Positions 1 to 12,200 are shown, numbered from the stretch's first letter. The stretch: DNA of 64,000 nucleotides from Osmia lignaria lignaria (GCF_051020975.1 NW_027478169.1:1178001-1242000); one strand, 5' to 3'. The notes: generated by a model from the letters alone, not told the origin. Numbers and translations are program-made.

Positions 1-197
1 GAGCTACGGCAAAATGTTAAGAAACCTTTTTTGTAGAAAATTAGGTTTCCTACTTTTTATGTTCTATGATATTTTTTGATCAGATGCGTAGTTCTCGAGA
101 TATATCAAGATATTTAAAAGTACCGAAGCCGCACCAACATAATAGAGATACAGAAACACCGTGGCCCCTTTCTTTGAGATAACTCTGCACTATCGCG

Positions 198-220
198 AGC
201 TGCAAATGCCACTTCCAGCT
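198..220. other. Weak inverted repeat in the monomer, shown in monomer 1
   Basis: AGCTG at 198-202 is the reverse complement of CAGCT at 216-220. Pairing can continue inward around a GCC loop, with two mismatches in the consensus (C opposite C, A opposite C). Variant monomers further along the array repair these mismatches. There is no evidence that it is transcribed or extruded. Confidence 0.55.
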
Positions 221-230
221 TAGCTGTGCA

Positions 231-255
231 GAAGGAGAAGAACAAGAAGAAGAAA
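231..255 (+). repeat. GAA-rich polypurine tract within the monomer
   Basis: A run of G and A broken by one or two C residues occurs in every monomer, usually as GAAGAAGAACAACAAGAAGAAG. Monomer 1 has a variant with an extra GGAG. It is the only trinucleotide-like stretch and the place where the 3-bp deletions occurred, consistent with replication slippage. Confidence 0.85.
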
Positions 256-322
256 TATCTCGAAATATGTCCGTCAGGCCCCTTCCCTTGAGCTAAATCT
301 GCAAATATCTCGGAAACGATGC

Positions 323-641
323 CAGCTATGGGAAAATGCTAAGAGACCTTTTTTGTAGAGAATTAAGTTTCCTACTTTTTATGTTCTATGATATTTTGTG
401 ATCAGATGCGTAGTTCTCGAGATATATCAAGATATTTAAAAGTTCCGAAGCCGCACCAACATAATAGAGATACAGAAACACCGTGGCCCCTTTCTTTGAG
501 ATAACTCTGCACTAGTGCGAGCCGCAAATGCCACTTCCAGCTTAGCTGTGCAGAAGAAGAACAACAAGAAGAAATATCTCGAAATATGTCCGTCAGGCCC
601 CTTCCCTTGAGATACATCAGCAAATATCTCGGAAAGGAAGC
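323..641 (+). repeat. 319-bp monomer 2 (3-bp deletion in the GAA tract)
   Basis: One trinucleotide is missing in the GAA-rich tract, so the minus-strand frame stays open but reads 73 codons. Monomers 11 and 24 carry the same deletion. Their shared flanks show one slippage event later copied within larger blocks. The monomer also carries the perfect palindrome GCACTAGTGC at 509-518. Confidence 0.9.
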
Positions 642-2008
642 GAGCTATGGCAAAATGTTAAGAGACCTTTTTTGTAGAGAATTATGTTTCCTACAATTTA
701 TGTTCTATGATATTTCTTGATCAGAAGCGAAGTTCTCGAGATATATCGAGATATTTAAAAGTTCCGAAGCCGCACCAACATAATAGAGATACAGAAGCAC
801 CGTGGCCCCTTTCTTTGAGATAACTCTGCACTAGTGCGAGCTGCAAATGCCACTTCCAGCTTAACTGTGCAGAAGAAGAACAACAAGAAGAAGAAATATC
901 TCGAAATATGTACGTCAGGCCCCTTCCCTTGAGCTAAATCTGCAAATATCTCGGAAACGATGCCAGCTATGGGAAAATGTTAAGAGACCTTTTTTGTAGA
1001 GAATTAAGTTTCCTACTTTTTATGTTCTATGATATTTTGTGATCAGATGCGTAGTTTTCGAGATATATCGAGATATTTAAAAGATCCGAAGCCGCACCAA
1101 CATAATAGAGATACAGAAACACCGTGGCCCCTTTCTTTGAGATAACTCTGCACTATTGCGACCTGCAAATGCCACTTCCAGCTTAGCTGTGCAGAAGAAG
1201 AACAACAAGAAGAAGAAATATCTCGAAATATGTCCGTCAAGCCCCTTCCCTTGAGATAAATCTGCAAATATCTCGGAAACGAAGCGAGCTATGGCAAAAT
1301 GTTAAGATACCTTTTTTGTAGAGAATCAAGTTTCCTACTTTTTATGTTCCATGATATTTTTTGATCAGATGCGTAGTTCTCGAGATATATCAAGATATTT
1401 AAAAGTACCGAAGCCGCACCAACATAATAGAGATACAGAAACACCGTGGCCCCTTTCTTTGAGATAACTCTGCACTATTGCGAGCTGCAAATGCCACTTC
1501 CAGCTTAGCTGTGCAGAAGGAGAAGAACAAGAAGAAGAAATATCTCGAAATATGTCCGTCAGGCCCCTTCCCTTGAGCTAAATCTGCAAATATCTCGGAA
1601 ACGATGCCAGCTATGGGAAAATGTTAAGAGACCTTTTTTGTAGAGAATTAAGTTTCCTACTTTTTATGTTCTATGATATTTTGTGATCAGATGCGTAGTT
1701 CTCGAGATATATCAAGATATTTAAAAGTTCCGAAGCCGCACCAACATAATAGAGATACAGAAACACCGTGGCCCCTTTCTTTGAGATAACTCTGCACTAT
1801 TGCGCGCTGCAAATGCCACTTCCAGCTTAGCTGTGCAGAAGAAGAACAACAAGAAGAAGAAATATTTCGAAATATGTCCGTCAGGCCCCTTCCCTTGAGA
1901 TAAATCTGCAAATATCTCGGAAACGAAGCGAGCTACGGCAAAATGTTAAGAAACCTTTTTTGTAGAAAATTAGGTTTCCTACTTTTTATGTTCTATGATA
2001 TTTTTTGA

Positions 2009-2233
2009 TCAGATGCGTAGTTCTCGAGATATATCAAGATATTTAAAAGTACCGAAGCCGCACCAACATAATAGAGATACAGAAACACCGTGGCCCCTTT
2101 CTTTGAGATAACTCTGCACTATCGCGAGCTGCAAATGCCACTTCCAGCTTAGCTGTGCAGAAGAAGAACAACAAGAAGAAGAAATATCTCGAAATATGTC
2201 CGTCAGACCCCTTCCCTTGAGATAAATCTGCAA
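2009..2233 (-). other. Representative 74-codon minus-strand open frame, judged non-coding
   Basis: This frame is open in 168 of 198 monomers and reads about 74 codons with Cys- and Ser-rich and basic stretches. It resembles no family I know. The apparent start is TTG; there is no in-frame ATG in the usual form. Common differences between monomers change amino acids (for example Leu, Val or Arg at one codon, Glu or Lys at another, Ile or Phe near the end). The frame is lost by a TAG in GCTAAAT monomers and by 1-bp deletions in four others, and those monomers were amplified all the same. Its openness is best explained by copying of one ancestral sequence. Transcription cannot be excluded. Confidence 0.8.
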
Positions 2234-3217
2234 ATATCTCGGAAACGAAGCGAGCTATGGCAAAATGTTAGGAAACCTTTTTTGTAGAGAATTATGTTTC
2301 CTACAATTTACGTTCTATGATATTTTTTGATCAGAAGCGTAGTTTTCGAGATATATCGAGATATTTAAAAGATCCGAAGCCGCACCAACATAATAGAGAT
2401 ACAGAAACACCGTGGCCCCTTTCTTTGAGATAACTCTGCACTATTGCGACCTGCAAATGCCACTTCCAGCTTAGCTGTGCAGAAGAAGAACAACAAGAAG
2501 AAGAAATATCTCGAAATATGTCCGTCAAGCCCCTTCCCTTGAGATAAATCTGCAAATATCTCGGAAACGAAGCGAGCTATGGCAAAATGTTAAGATACCT
2601 TTTTTGTAGAGAATTAAGTTTCCTACTTTTTATGTTCTATGATATTTTTGGATCAGATGCGTAGTTCTCGAGATATATCAAGATATTTAAAAGTTCCGAA
2701 GCTGCACCAACATAATAGAGGTACAGAAACACCGTGGCCCCTTTCTTTGAGATAACTCTGCACTATTGCGAGCTGCAAATGCCACTTCCAGCTTAGCTGT
2801 GCAGAAGAAGAACAACAAGAAGAAGAAATATTTCGAAATATGTCCGTCAGGCCCCTTCCCTTGAGATAAATCTGCAAATATCTCAGAAACGAAGCGAGCT
2901 ACGGCAAAATGTTAAGAAACCTTTTTTGTAGAAAATTAGGTTTCCTACTTTTTATGTTCTATGATATTTTTTGATCAGATGCGTAGTTCTCGAGATATAT
3001 CAAGATATTTAAAAGTACCGAAGCCGCACCAACATAATAGAGATACAGAAACACCGTGGCCCCTTTCTTTGAGATAACTCTGCACTATCGCGAGCTGCAA
3101 ATGCCACTTCCAGCTTAGCTGTGCAGAAGGAGAAGAACAAGAAGAAGAAATATCTCGAAATATGTCCGTCAGGCCCCTTCCCTTGAGCTAAATCTGCAAA
3201 TATCTCGGAAACGATGC

Positions 3218-3536
3218 CAGCTATGGGAAAATGTTAAGAGACCTTTTTTGTAGAGAATTAAGTTTCCTACTTTTTATGTTCTATGATATTTTGTGATCAG
3301 ATGCGTAGTTCTCGAGATATATCAAGATATTTAAAAGTTCCGAAGCCGCACCAACATAATAGAGATACAGAAACACCGTGGCCCCTTTCTTTGAGATAAC
3401 TCTGCACTAGTGCGAGCCGCAAATGCCACTTCCAGCTTAGCTGTGCAGAAGAAGAACAACAAGAAGAAATATCTCGAAATATGTCCGTCAGGCCCCTTCC
3501 CTTGAGATACATCAGCAAATATCTCGGAAAGGAAGC
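3218..3536 (+). repeat. 319-bp monomer 11, copy of the deleted monomer
   Basis: It has the same 3-bp deletion as monomer 2, within the block copied at 2895 bp. Confidence 0.9.
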
Positions 3537-6500
3537 GAGCTATGGCAAAATGTTAAGAGACCTTTTTTGTAGAGAATTATGTTTCCTACAATTTATGTTC
3601 TATGATATTTCTTGATCAGAAGCGAAGTTCTCGAGATATATCGAGATATTTAAAAGTTCCGAAGCCGCACCAACATAATAGAGATACAGAAGCACCGTGG
3701 CCCCTTTCTTTGAGATAACTCTGCACTAGTGCGAGCTGCAAATGCCACTTCCAGCTTAACTGTGCAGAAGAAGAACAACAAGAAGAAGAAATATCTCGAA
3801 ATATGTCCGTCAGGCCCCTTCCCTTGAGCTAAATCTGCAAATATCTCGGAAACGATGCCAGCTATGGGAAAATGTTAAGAGACCTTTTTTGTAGAGAATT
3901 AAGTTTCCTACTTTTTATGTTCTATGATATTTTGTGATCAGATGCGTAGTTTTCGAGATATATCGAGATATTTAAAAGATCCGAAGCCGCACCAACATAA
4001 TAGAGATACAGAAACACCGTGGCCCCTTTGTTTGAGATAACTCTGCACTATTGCGACCTGCAAATGCCACTTCCAGCTTAGCTGTGCAGAAGAAGAACAA
4101 CAAGAAGAAGAAATATCTCGAAATATGTCCGTCAAGCCCCTTCCCTTGAGATAAATCTGCAAATATCTCGGAAACGAAGCGAGCTATGGCAAAATGTTAA
4201 GATACGTTTTTTGTAGAGAATTAAGTTTCCTACTTTTTATGTTCTATGATATTTTTTGATCAGATGCGTAGTTCTCGAGATATATCAAGATATTTAAAAG
4301 TTCCGAAGCTGCACCAACATAATAGAGGTACAGAAACACCGTGGCCCCTTTCTTTGAGATAACTCTGCACTACTGCGAGCTGCAAATGCCACTTCCAGCT
4401 TAGCTGTGCAGAAGAAGAACAACAAGAAGAAGAAATATCTCGAAATATGTCCGTCAGACCCCTTCCCTTGAGATAAATCTGCAAATATCTCGGAAACGAA
4501 GCGAGCTATGGCAAAATGTTAGGAGACCTTTTTTGTAGAGAATTATGTTTCCTACAATTTACGTTGTATGATATTTTTTGATCAGAAGCGTAGTTTTCGA
4601 GATATATCGAGATATTTAAAAGATCCGAAGCCGCACCAACATAATAGAGATACAGAAACACCGTGGCCCCTTTCTTTGAGATAACTCTGCACTATTGCGA
4701 CCTGCAAATGCCACTTCCAGCTTAGCTGTGCAGAAGAAGAACAACAAGAAGAAGAAATATCTCGAAATATGTCCGTCAAGCCCCTTCCCTTGAGATAAAT
4801 CTGCAAATATCTCGGAAACGAAGCGAGCTATGGCAAAATGTTAAGATACCTTTTTTGTAGAGAATCAAGTTTCCTACTTTTTATGTTCTATGATATTTTT
4901 TGATCAGATGCGTAGTTCTCGAGATATATCAAGATATTTAAAAGTACCGAAGCCGCACCAACATAATAGAGATACAGAAACACCGTGGCCCCTTTCTTTG
5001 AGATAACTCTGCACTATTGCGAGCTGCAAATGCCACTTCCAGCTTAGCTGTGCAGAAGGAGAAGAACAAGAAGAAGAAATATCTCGAAATATGTCCGTCA
5101 GGCCCCTTCCCTTGAGCTAAATCTGCAAATATCTCGGAAACGATGCCAGCTATGGGAAAATGTTAAGAGACCTTTTTTGTAGAGAATTAAGTTTCCTACT
5201 TTTTATGTTCTATGATATTTTGTGATCAGATGCGTAGTTCTCGAGATATATCAAGATATTTAAAAGTTCCGAAGCCGCACCAACATAATAGAGATACAGA
5301 AACACCGTGGCCCCTTTCTTTGAGATAACTCTGCACTATTGCGCGCTGCAAATGCCACTTCCAGCTTAGCTGTGCAGAAGAAGAACAACAAGAAGAAGAA
5401 ACATCTCGAAATATGTCCGTCAAGCCCCTTCCCTTGAGATACATCAACAAATATCTCGGAAAGGAAGCGAGCTATGGCAAAATGTTAAGAGACCTTTTTT
5501 GTAGAGAATTATGTTTCCTACAATTTATGTTCTATGATATTTCTTGATCAGAAGCGAAGTTTTCGAGATATATCGAGATATTTAAAAGTTCCGAAGCCGC
5601 ACCAACATAATAGAGATACAGAAGCACCGTGGCCCCTTTCTTTGAGATAACTCTGCACTAGTGCGAGCTGCAAATGCCACTTCCAGCTTAACTGTGCAGA
5701 AGAAGAACAACAAGAAGAAGAAATATCTCGAAATATGTCCGTCAGGCCCCTTCCCTTGAGCTAAATCTGCAAATATCTCGGAAACGATGCCAGCTATGGG
5801 AAAATGTTAAGAGACCTTTTTTGTAGAGAATTAAGTTTCCTACTTTTTATGTTCTATGATAATTTGTGATCAGATGCGTAGTTCTCGAGATATATCAAGA
5901 TATTTAAAAGTTCCGAAGCTGCACCAACATAATAGAGATACAGAAACACCGTGGCCCCTTTCTTTGAGATAACTCTGCACTATTGCGAGCTGCAAATGCC
6001 ACTTCCAGCTTAGCTGTGCAGAAGAAGAACAACAAGAAGAAGAAATATTTCGAAATATGTCCGTCAGGCCCCTTCCCTTGAGATAAATCTGCAAATATCT
6101 CGGAAACGAAGCGAGCTACGGCAAAATGTTAAGAAACCTTTTTTGTAGAAAATTAGGTTTCCTACTTTTTATGTTCTATGATATTTTTTGATCAGATGCG
6201 TAGTTCTCGAGATATATCAAGATATTTAAAAGTACCGAAGCCGCACCAACATAATAGAGATACAGAAACACCGTGGCCCCTTTCTTTGAGATAACTCTGC
6301 ACTATCGCGAGCTGCAAATGCCACTTCCAGCTTAGCTGTGCAGAAGAAGAACAACAAGAAGAAGAAATATCTCGAAATATGTCCGTCAGACCCCTTCCCT
6401 TGAGATAAATCTGCAAATATCTCGGAAACGAAGCGAGCTATGGCAAAATGTTAGGAGACCTTTTTTGTAGAGAATTATGTTTCCTACAATTTACGTTCTA

Positions 6501-7400
6501 TGATATTTTTTGATCAGAAGCGTAGTTTTCGAGATATATCGAGATATTTAAAAGATCCGAAGCCGCACCAACATAATAGAGATACAGAAACACCGTGGCC
6601 CCTTTCTTTGAGATAACTCTGCACTATTGCGACCTGCAAATGCCACTTCCAGCTTAGCTGTGCAGAAGAAGAACAACAAGAAGAAGAAATATCTCGAAAT
6701 ATGTCCGTCAAGCCCCTTCCCTTGAGATAAATCTGCAAATATCTCGGAAACGAAGCGAGCTATGGCAAAATGTTAAGATACCTTTTTTGTAGAGAATTAA
6801 GTTTCCTACTTTTTATGTTCTATGATATTTTTGGATCAGATGCGTAGTTCTCGAGATATATCAAGATATTTAAAAGTTCCGAAGCTGCACCAACATAATA
6901 GAGGTACAGAAACACCGTGGCCCCTTTCTTTGAGATAACTCTGCACTATTGCGAGCTGCAAATGCCACTTCCAGCTTAGCTGTGCAGAAGAAGAACAACA
7001 AGAAGAAGAAATATTTCGAAATATGTCCGTCAGGCCCCTTCCCTTGAGATAAATCTGCAAATATCTCAGAAACGAAGCGAGCTACGGCAAAATGTTAAGA
7101 AACCTTTTTTGTAGAAAATTAGGTTTCCTACTTTTTATGTTCTATGATATTTTTTGATCAGATGCGTAGTTCTCGAGATATATCAAGATATTTAAAAGTA
7201 CCGAAGCCGCACCAACATAATAGAGATACAGAAACACCGTGGCCCCTTTCTTTGAGATAACTCTGCACTATCGCGAGCTGCAAATGCCACTTCCAGCTTA
7301 GCTGTGCAGAAGGAGAAGAACAAGAAGAAGAAATATCTCGAAATATGTCCGTCAGGCCCCTTCCCTTGAGCTAAATCTGCAAATATCTCGGAAACGATGC

Positions 7401-7719
7401 CAGCTATGGGAAAATGTTAAGAGACCTTTTTTGTAGAGAATTAAGTTTCCTACTTTTTATGTTCTATGATATTTTGTGATCAGATGCGTAGTTCTCGAGA
7501 TATATCAAGATATTTAAAAGTTCCGAAGCCGCACCAACATAATAGAGATACAGAAACACCGTGGCCCCTTTCTTTGAGATAACTCTGCACTAGTGCGAGC
7601 CGCAAATGCCACTTCCAGCTTAGCTGTGCAGAAGAAGAACAACAAGAAGAAATATCTCGAAATATGTCCGTCAGGCCCCTTCCCTTGAGATACATCAGCA
7701 AATATCTCGGAAAGGAAGC
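7401..7719 (+). repeat. 319-bp monomer 24, copy of the deleted monomer
   Basis: It has the same 3-bp deletion as monomers 2 and 11, within the block copied at 4183 bp. Confidence 0.9.
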
Positions 7720-9270
7720 GAGCTATGGCAAAATGTTAAGAGACCTTTTTTGTAGAGAATTATGTTTCCTACAATTTATGTTCTATGATATTTCTTGATC
7801 AGAAGCGAAGTTCTCGAGATATATCGAGATATTTAAAAGTTCCGAAGCCGCACCAACATAATAGAGATACAGAAGCACCGTGGCCCCTTTCTTTGAGATA
7901 ACTCTGCACTAGTGCGAGCTGCAAATGCCACTTCCAGCTTAACTGTGCAGAAGAAGAACAACAAGAAGAAGAAATATCTCGAAATATGTCCGTCAGGCCC
8001 CTTCCCTTGAGCTAAATCTGCAAATATCTCGGAAACGATGCCAGCTATGGGAAAATGTTAAGAGACCTTTTTTGTAGAGAATTAAGTTTCCTACTTTTTA
8101 TGTTCTATGATATTTTGTGATCAGATGCGTAGTTTTCGAGATATATCGAGATATTTAAAAGATCCGAAGCCGCACCAACATAATAGAGATACAGAAACAC
8201 CGTGGCCCCTTTGTTTGAGATAACTCTGCACTATTGCGACCTGCAAATGCCACTTCCAGCTTAGCTGTGCAGAAGAAGAACAACAAGAAGAAGAAATATC
8301 TCGAAATATGTCCGTCAAGCCCCTTCCCTTGAGATAAATCTGCAAATATCTCGGAAACGAAGCGAGCTATGGCAAAATGTTAAGATACGTTTTTTGTAGA
8401 GAATTAAGTTTCCTACTTTTTATGTTCTATGATATTTTTTGATCAGATGCGTAGTTCTCGAGATATATCAAGATATTTAAAAGTTCCGAAGCTGCACCAA
8501 CATAATAGAGGTACAGAAACACCGTGGCCCCTTTCTTTGAGATAACTCTGCACTACTGCGAGCTGCAAATGTCACTTCCAGCTTAGCTGTGCAGAAGAAG
8601 AACAACAAGAAGAAGAAATATCTCGAAATATGTCCGTCAGACCCCTTCCCTTGAGATAAATCTGCAAATATCTCGGAAACGAAGCGAGCTATGGCAAAAT
8701 GTTAGGAGACCTTTTTTGTAGAGAATTATGTTTCCTACAATTTACGTTGTATGATATTTTTTGATCAGAAGCGTAGTTTTCGAGATATATCGAGATATTT
8801 AAAAGATCCGAAGCCGCACCAACATAATAGAGATACAGAAACACCGTGGCCCCTTTCTTTGAGATAACTCTGCACTATTGCGACCTGCAAATGCCACTTC
8901 CAGCTTAGCTGTGCAGAAGAAGAACAACAAGAAGAAGAAATATCTCGAAATATGTCCGTCAAGCCCCTTCCCTTGAGATAAATCTGCAAATATCTCGGAA
9001 ACGAAGCGAGCTATGGCAAAATGTTAAGATACCTTTTTTGTAGAGAATCAAGTTTCCTACTTTTTATGTTCTATGATATTTTTTGATCAGATGCGTAGTT
9101 CTCGAGATATATCAAGATATTTAAAAGTACCGAAGCCGCACCAACATAATAGAGATACAGAAACACCGTGGCCCCTTTCTTTGAGATAACTCTGCACTAT
9201 TGCGACCTGCAAATGCCACTTCCAGCTTAGCTGTGCAGAAGAAGAACAACAAGAAGAAGAAATATCTCGG

Positions 9271-12200
9271 AATATGTCCGTCAGGCCCCTTCCCTTGAGA
9301 TAAATCTGCAAATATCTCGGAAACGAAGCGAGCTATGGCAAAATGATAGGAGACCTTTTTTGTAGAGAATTATGTTTCCTACAATATACGTTCTCTGATA
9401 TTTTTTGATCAGAAGCGTAGTTTTCGAGATATATCGAGATATTTAAAAGTTCCGAAGCCGCACCAACATAATAGAGATACAGAAACACCGTGGCCCCTTT
9501 CTTTGAGATAACTCTGCACTATTGCGACCTGCAAATGCCACTTCCAGCTTAGCTGTGCAGAAGAAGAACAACAAGAAGAAGAAATATCTCGAAATATGTC
9601 CGTCAGGCCCCTTCCCTTGAGATAAATCAGCAAATATCTCGGAAACGAAGCGAGCTATGGCAAAATGTTAAGAGACCTTTTTTGTAGAGATTTATGTTTC
9701 CTACAATTTACGTTCTCTGATATTTTTTGATCAGAAGCGTAGTTTTCGAGATATATCGAGATATTTAAAAGTTCCGAAGCCGCACCAACATAATAGAGAT
9801 ACAGAAACACCGTGGCCCCTTTCTTTGAGATAACTCTGCACTATTGCGAGCTGCAAATGCCACTTCCAGCTTAGCTGTGCAGAAGAGGAACAACAAGAAG
9901 AAGAAATATCTCGGAATATGTCCGTCAGGCCCCTTCCCTTGAGCTAAATCTGCAAATATCTCGGAAACGATGCCAGCTATGGGAAAATGTTAGGAGACCT
10001 TTTTTGTAGAGAATTAAGTTTCCTACTTTTTATGTTCTATGATATTTTGTGATCAGATGCGTAGTTCTCGAGATATATCAAGATATTTAAAAGTTCCGAT
10101 GCCGCACCAACATAATAGAGATACAGAAACACGGTGGCCCCTTTCTTTGAGATAACTCTGCACTATTGCGCGCTGCAAATGCCACTTCCAGCTTAGCTGT
10201 GCAGAAGAAGAACAACAAGAAGAAGAAATATCTCGAAATATGTCCGTTAGGCCCCTTCCCTTGAGATAAATCTGCAAATATCTCGGAAACGAAGCGAGCT
10301 ATGGCAAAATATTGAGAGACCTTTGTTGTAGAGAATTAAGTTTCCTACTATTTATGTTCCATGATATTTTTTGATCAGATGCGTAGTTCTCGAGATATAT
10401 CAAGATATTTAAAAGTTCCGAAGCCGCACCAACATAATAGAGATACAGAAACACCGTGGCCCCTTTCTTTGAGATAACTCTGCACTAGTGCGAGCCGCAG
10501 ATGCCACTTCCAGCTTAGCTGTGCAGAAGAAGAACAACAAGAAGAAGAAATATCTCGAAATATGTCCGTCAGGCCCCTTCCCTTGAGATAAATCTGCAAA
10601 TATCTCGGAAATGAAGCGAGCTATGGCAAACTGTTAAGAGACCTTTTTTGTAGAGAATTATGTTTCCTACTTTTTATGTTCTATAATATTTTTTGATCAG
10701 ACGCGTAGTTCTCGAGATATATCAAGATATTTAAAAGTTCCGAAGCCGCACCAACATAATAGAGATACAGAAACACCGTGGCCCCTTTCTTTGAGATATC
10801 TCTGCACTATTGCGAGCTGCAAATGCCACTTCCAGCTTAGCTGTGCAGAAGAAGAACAACAAGAAGAAGAAATATCTCGAAATATGTCCGTCAGGCCCCT
10901 TCCCTTGAGATAAATCTGCAAATATCTCGGAAACGAAGCGAGCTATGGCAAAATGATAGGAGACCTTTTTTGTAGAGAATTATGTTTCCTACAATATACG
11001 TTCTCTGATATTTTTTGATCAGAAGCGTAGTTTTCGAGATATATCGAGATATTTAAAAGTTCCGAAGCCGCACCAACATAATAGAGATACAGAAACACCG
11101 TGGCCCCTTTCTTTGAGATAACTCTGCACTATTGCGACCTGCAAATGCCACTTCCAGCTTAGCTGTGCAGAAGAAGAACAACAAGAAGAAGAAATATCTC
11201 GAAATATGTCCGTCAGGCCCCTTCCCCTGAGATAAATCAGCAAATATCTCGGAAACGAAGCGAGCTATGGCAAAATGTTAAGAGACCTTTTTTGTAGAGA
11301 TTTATGTTTCCTACAATTTACGTTCTCTGATATTTTTTGATCAGAAGCGTAGTTTTCGAGATATATCGAGATATTTAAAAGTTCCGAAGCCGCACCAACA
11401 TAATAGAGATACAGAAACACCGTGGCCCCTTTCTTTGAGATAACTCTGCACTATTGCGAGCTGCAAATGCCACTTCCAGCTTAGCTGTGCAGAAGAGGAA
11501 CAACAAGAAGAAGAAATATCTCGGAATATGTCCGTCAGGCCCCTTCCCTTGAGCTAAATCTGCAAATATCTCGGAAACGATGCCAGCTATGGGAAAATGT
11601 TAGGAGACCTTTTTTGTAGAGAATTAAGTTTCCTACTTTTTATGTTCTATGATATTTTGTGATCAGATGCGTAGTTCTCGAGATATATCAAGATATTTAA
11701 AAGTTCCGATGCCGCACCAACATAATAGAGATACAGAAACACGGTGGCCCCTTTCTTTGAGATAACTCTGCACTATTGCGCGCTGCAAATGCCACTTCCA
11801 GCTTAGCTGTGCAGAAGAAGAACAACAAGAAGAAGAAATATCTCGAAATATGTCCGTTAGGCCCCTTCCCTTGAGATAAATCTGCAAATATCTCGGAAAC
11901 GAAGCGAGCTATGGCAAAATATTGAGAGACCTTTGTTGTAGAGAATTAAGTTTCCTACTATTTATGTTCCATGATATTTTTTGATCAGATGCGTAGTTCT
12001 CGAGATATATCAAGATATTTAAAAGTTCCGAAGCCGCACCAACATAATAGAGATACAGAAACACCGTGGCCCCTTTCTTTGAGATAACTCTGCACTAGTG
12101 CGAGCCGCAGATGCCACTTCCAGCTTAGCTGTGCAGAAGAAGAACAACAAGAAGAAGAAATATCTCGAAATATGTCCGTCAGGCCCCTTCCCTTGAGATA

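Larger units (their letters stand above)
163..303 (+). repeat. Internal 27-bp subrepeat, two copies 114 bp apart (shown in monomer 1)
   Basis: Bases 163-189 and 277-303 both begin GGCCCCTT and end TCTGCA. In the common monomer form they match at 24 of 27 positions, differing at positions 9, 11 and 21. Weaker similarity continues downstream: GCGAGCTGCAAATG at 195-208 resembles GCGAGCTATGGCAAAATG across the monomer junction. This suggests that part of the monomer arose by an old internal duplication. The spacing of 114 bp equals exactly the length gained by the two 436-bp monomers. Confidence 0.9.
96..312. repeat. CGAGATAT-type motif in direct and inverted copies within the monomer
   Basis: In monomer 1, CGAGATAT lies at 96-103 and CAAGATAT at 106-113. 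Its reverse complement ATATCTCG lies at 255-262 and 305-312. In the second common monomer class the near copy reads CGAGATATTT, a perfect 10-base reverse complement of AAATATCTCG at 253-262 and 303-312. The direct copies are 10 bp apart and the inverted copies 50 bp apart, both whole helical turns. A protein-binding role is possible but is inference. Confidence 0.75.
1..322 (+). repeat. Monomer 1, used as the reference map of the repeat unit
   Basis: Landmarks in order: an A/T-rich first third with a T6 run; TGATCA (77-82); CTCGAG (94-99); a CGAGATAT motif (96-103) followed ten bases on by a near copy; TTTAAA; the subrepeat first copy (163-189); a weak inverted repeat (198-220); a GAA-rich purine tract (231-255); ATATCTCG (255-262); the subrepeat second copy (277-303); and ATATCTCG again (305-312). 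TGATCA is present in nearly all monomers, so BclI or Sau3AI digestion should give a 322-bp ladder. This monomer is of the GCTAAAT type, which puts a TAG in the minus-strand frame that is open in most others. Confidence 0.9.
1..4205 (+). repeat. 9-monomer shift: 1-1310 copied at 2896-4205
   Basis: Monomers 1-4 match monomers 10-13 at an offset of 2895 bp (nine units minus the 3-bp deletion). I saw only isolated differences, such as ATGCT against ATGTT near 339 and TACGTC against TCCGTC near 910. The match breaks at 1311/4206, where C is replaced by G. The same stretch recurs again at 7079-8388. Confidence 0.85.
1806..9205 (+). repeat. 13-monomer duplication: 1806-5022 and 5989-9205
   Basis: A 3217-bp block is repeated at an offset of 4183 bp (13 units minus 3 bp). 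Private variants are shared: TTTTGGATCAG near 2647 and 6830, GATACGTTT near 4202 and 8385, ACGTTGTATG near 4562 and 8745. I found only isolated differences, for example GGAAACC against GGAGACC near 2274 and GCCACTT against GTCACTT near 4389/8572. The copies diverge at GAGCTG against GACCTG at the right end. Confidence 0.88.
1..9270 (+). repeat. Array region I: early monomer types with 9- and 13-monomer block copies
   Basis: This region holds monomers with GCTAAAT, GATCCG (in place of GTTCCG), GTGATCAG and GAAACGATGCCAGC variants. It also contains all three 319-bp monomers. Open and closed minus-strand frames alternate because GCTAAAT monomers recur every two to five units. The 13-monomer duplication and the 9-monomer shift are described separately. 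Confidence 0.85.

Noticed and set aside
112..132. TATA-like TTTAAA, heat-shock-like TTCCGAA and a B-box-like TTCGGAAC on the minus strand
   Set aside because: Spacing and flanking bases do not fit a promoter, a heat-shock element or a Pol III B box. The matches are too short to report.
1..322. Hammerhead ribozyme, as found in some animal satellites
   Set aside because: I looked for the CTGANGA core on both strands. The nearest strings (CTGATCA, CTGACGGA) do not fit, and no matching GAAA arm was found.
1..322. CENP-B box
   Set aside because: No match to TTCG-N4-A-N2-CGGG on either strand; TTCGTTTCCGAG and TTCGGAAC lack the A and CGGG positions.
1..322. Monomer as a simple dimer of two 161-bp halves
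   Set aside because: The two halves do not align in phase. The only internal similarity is the subrepeat at 114 bp and the short motif copies.
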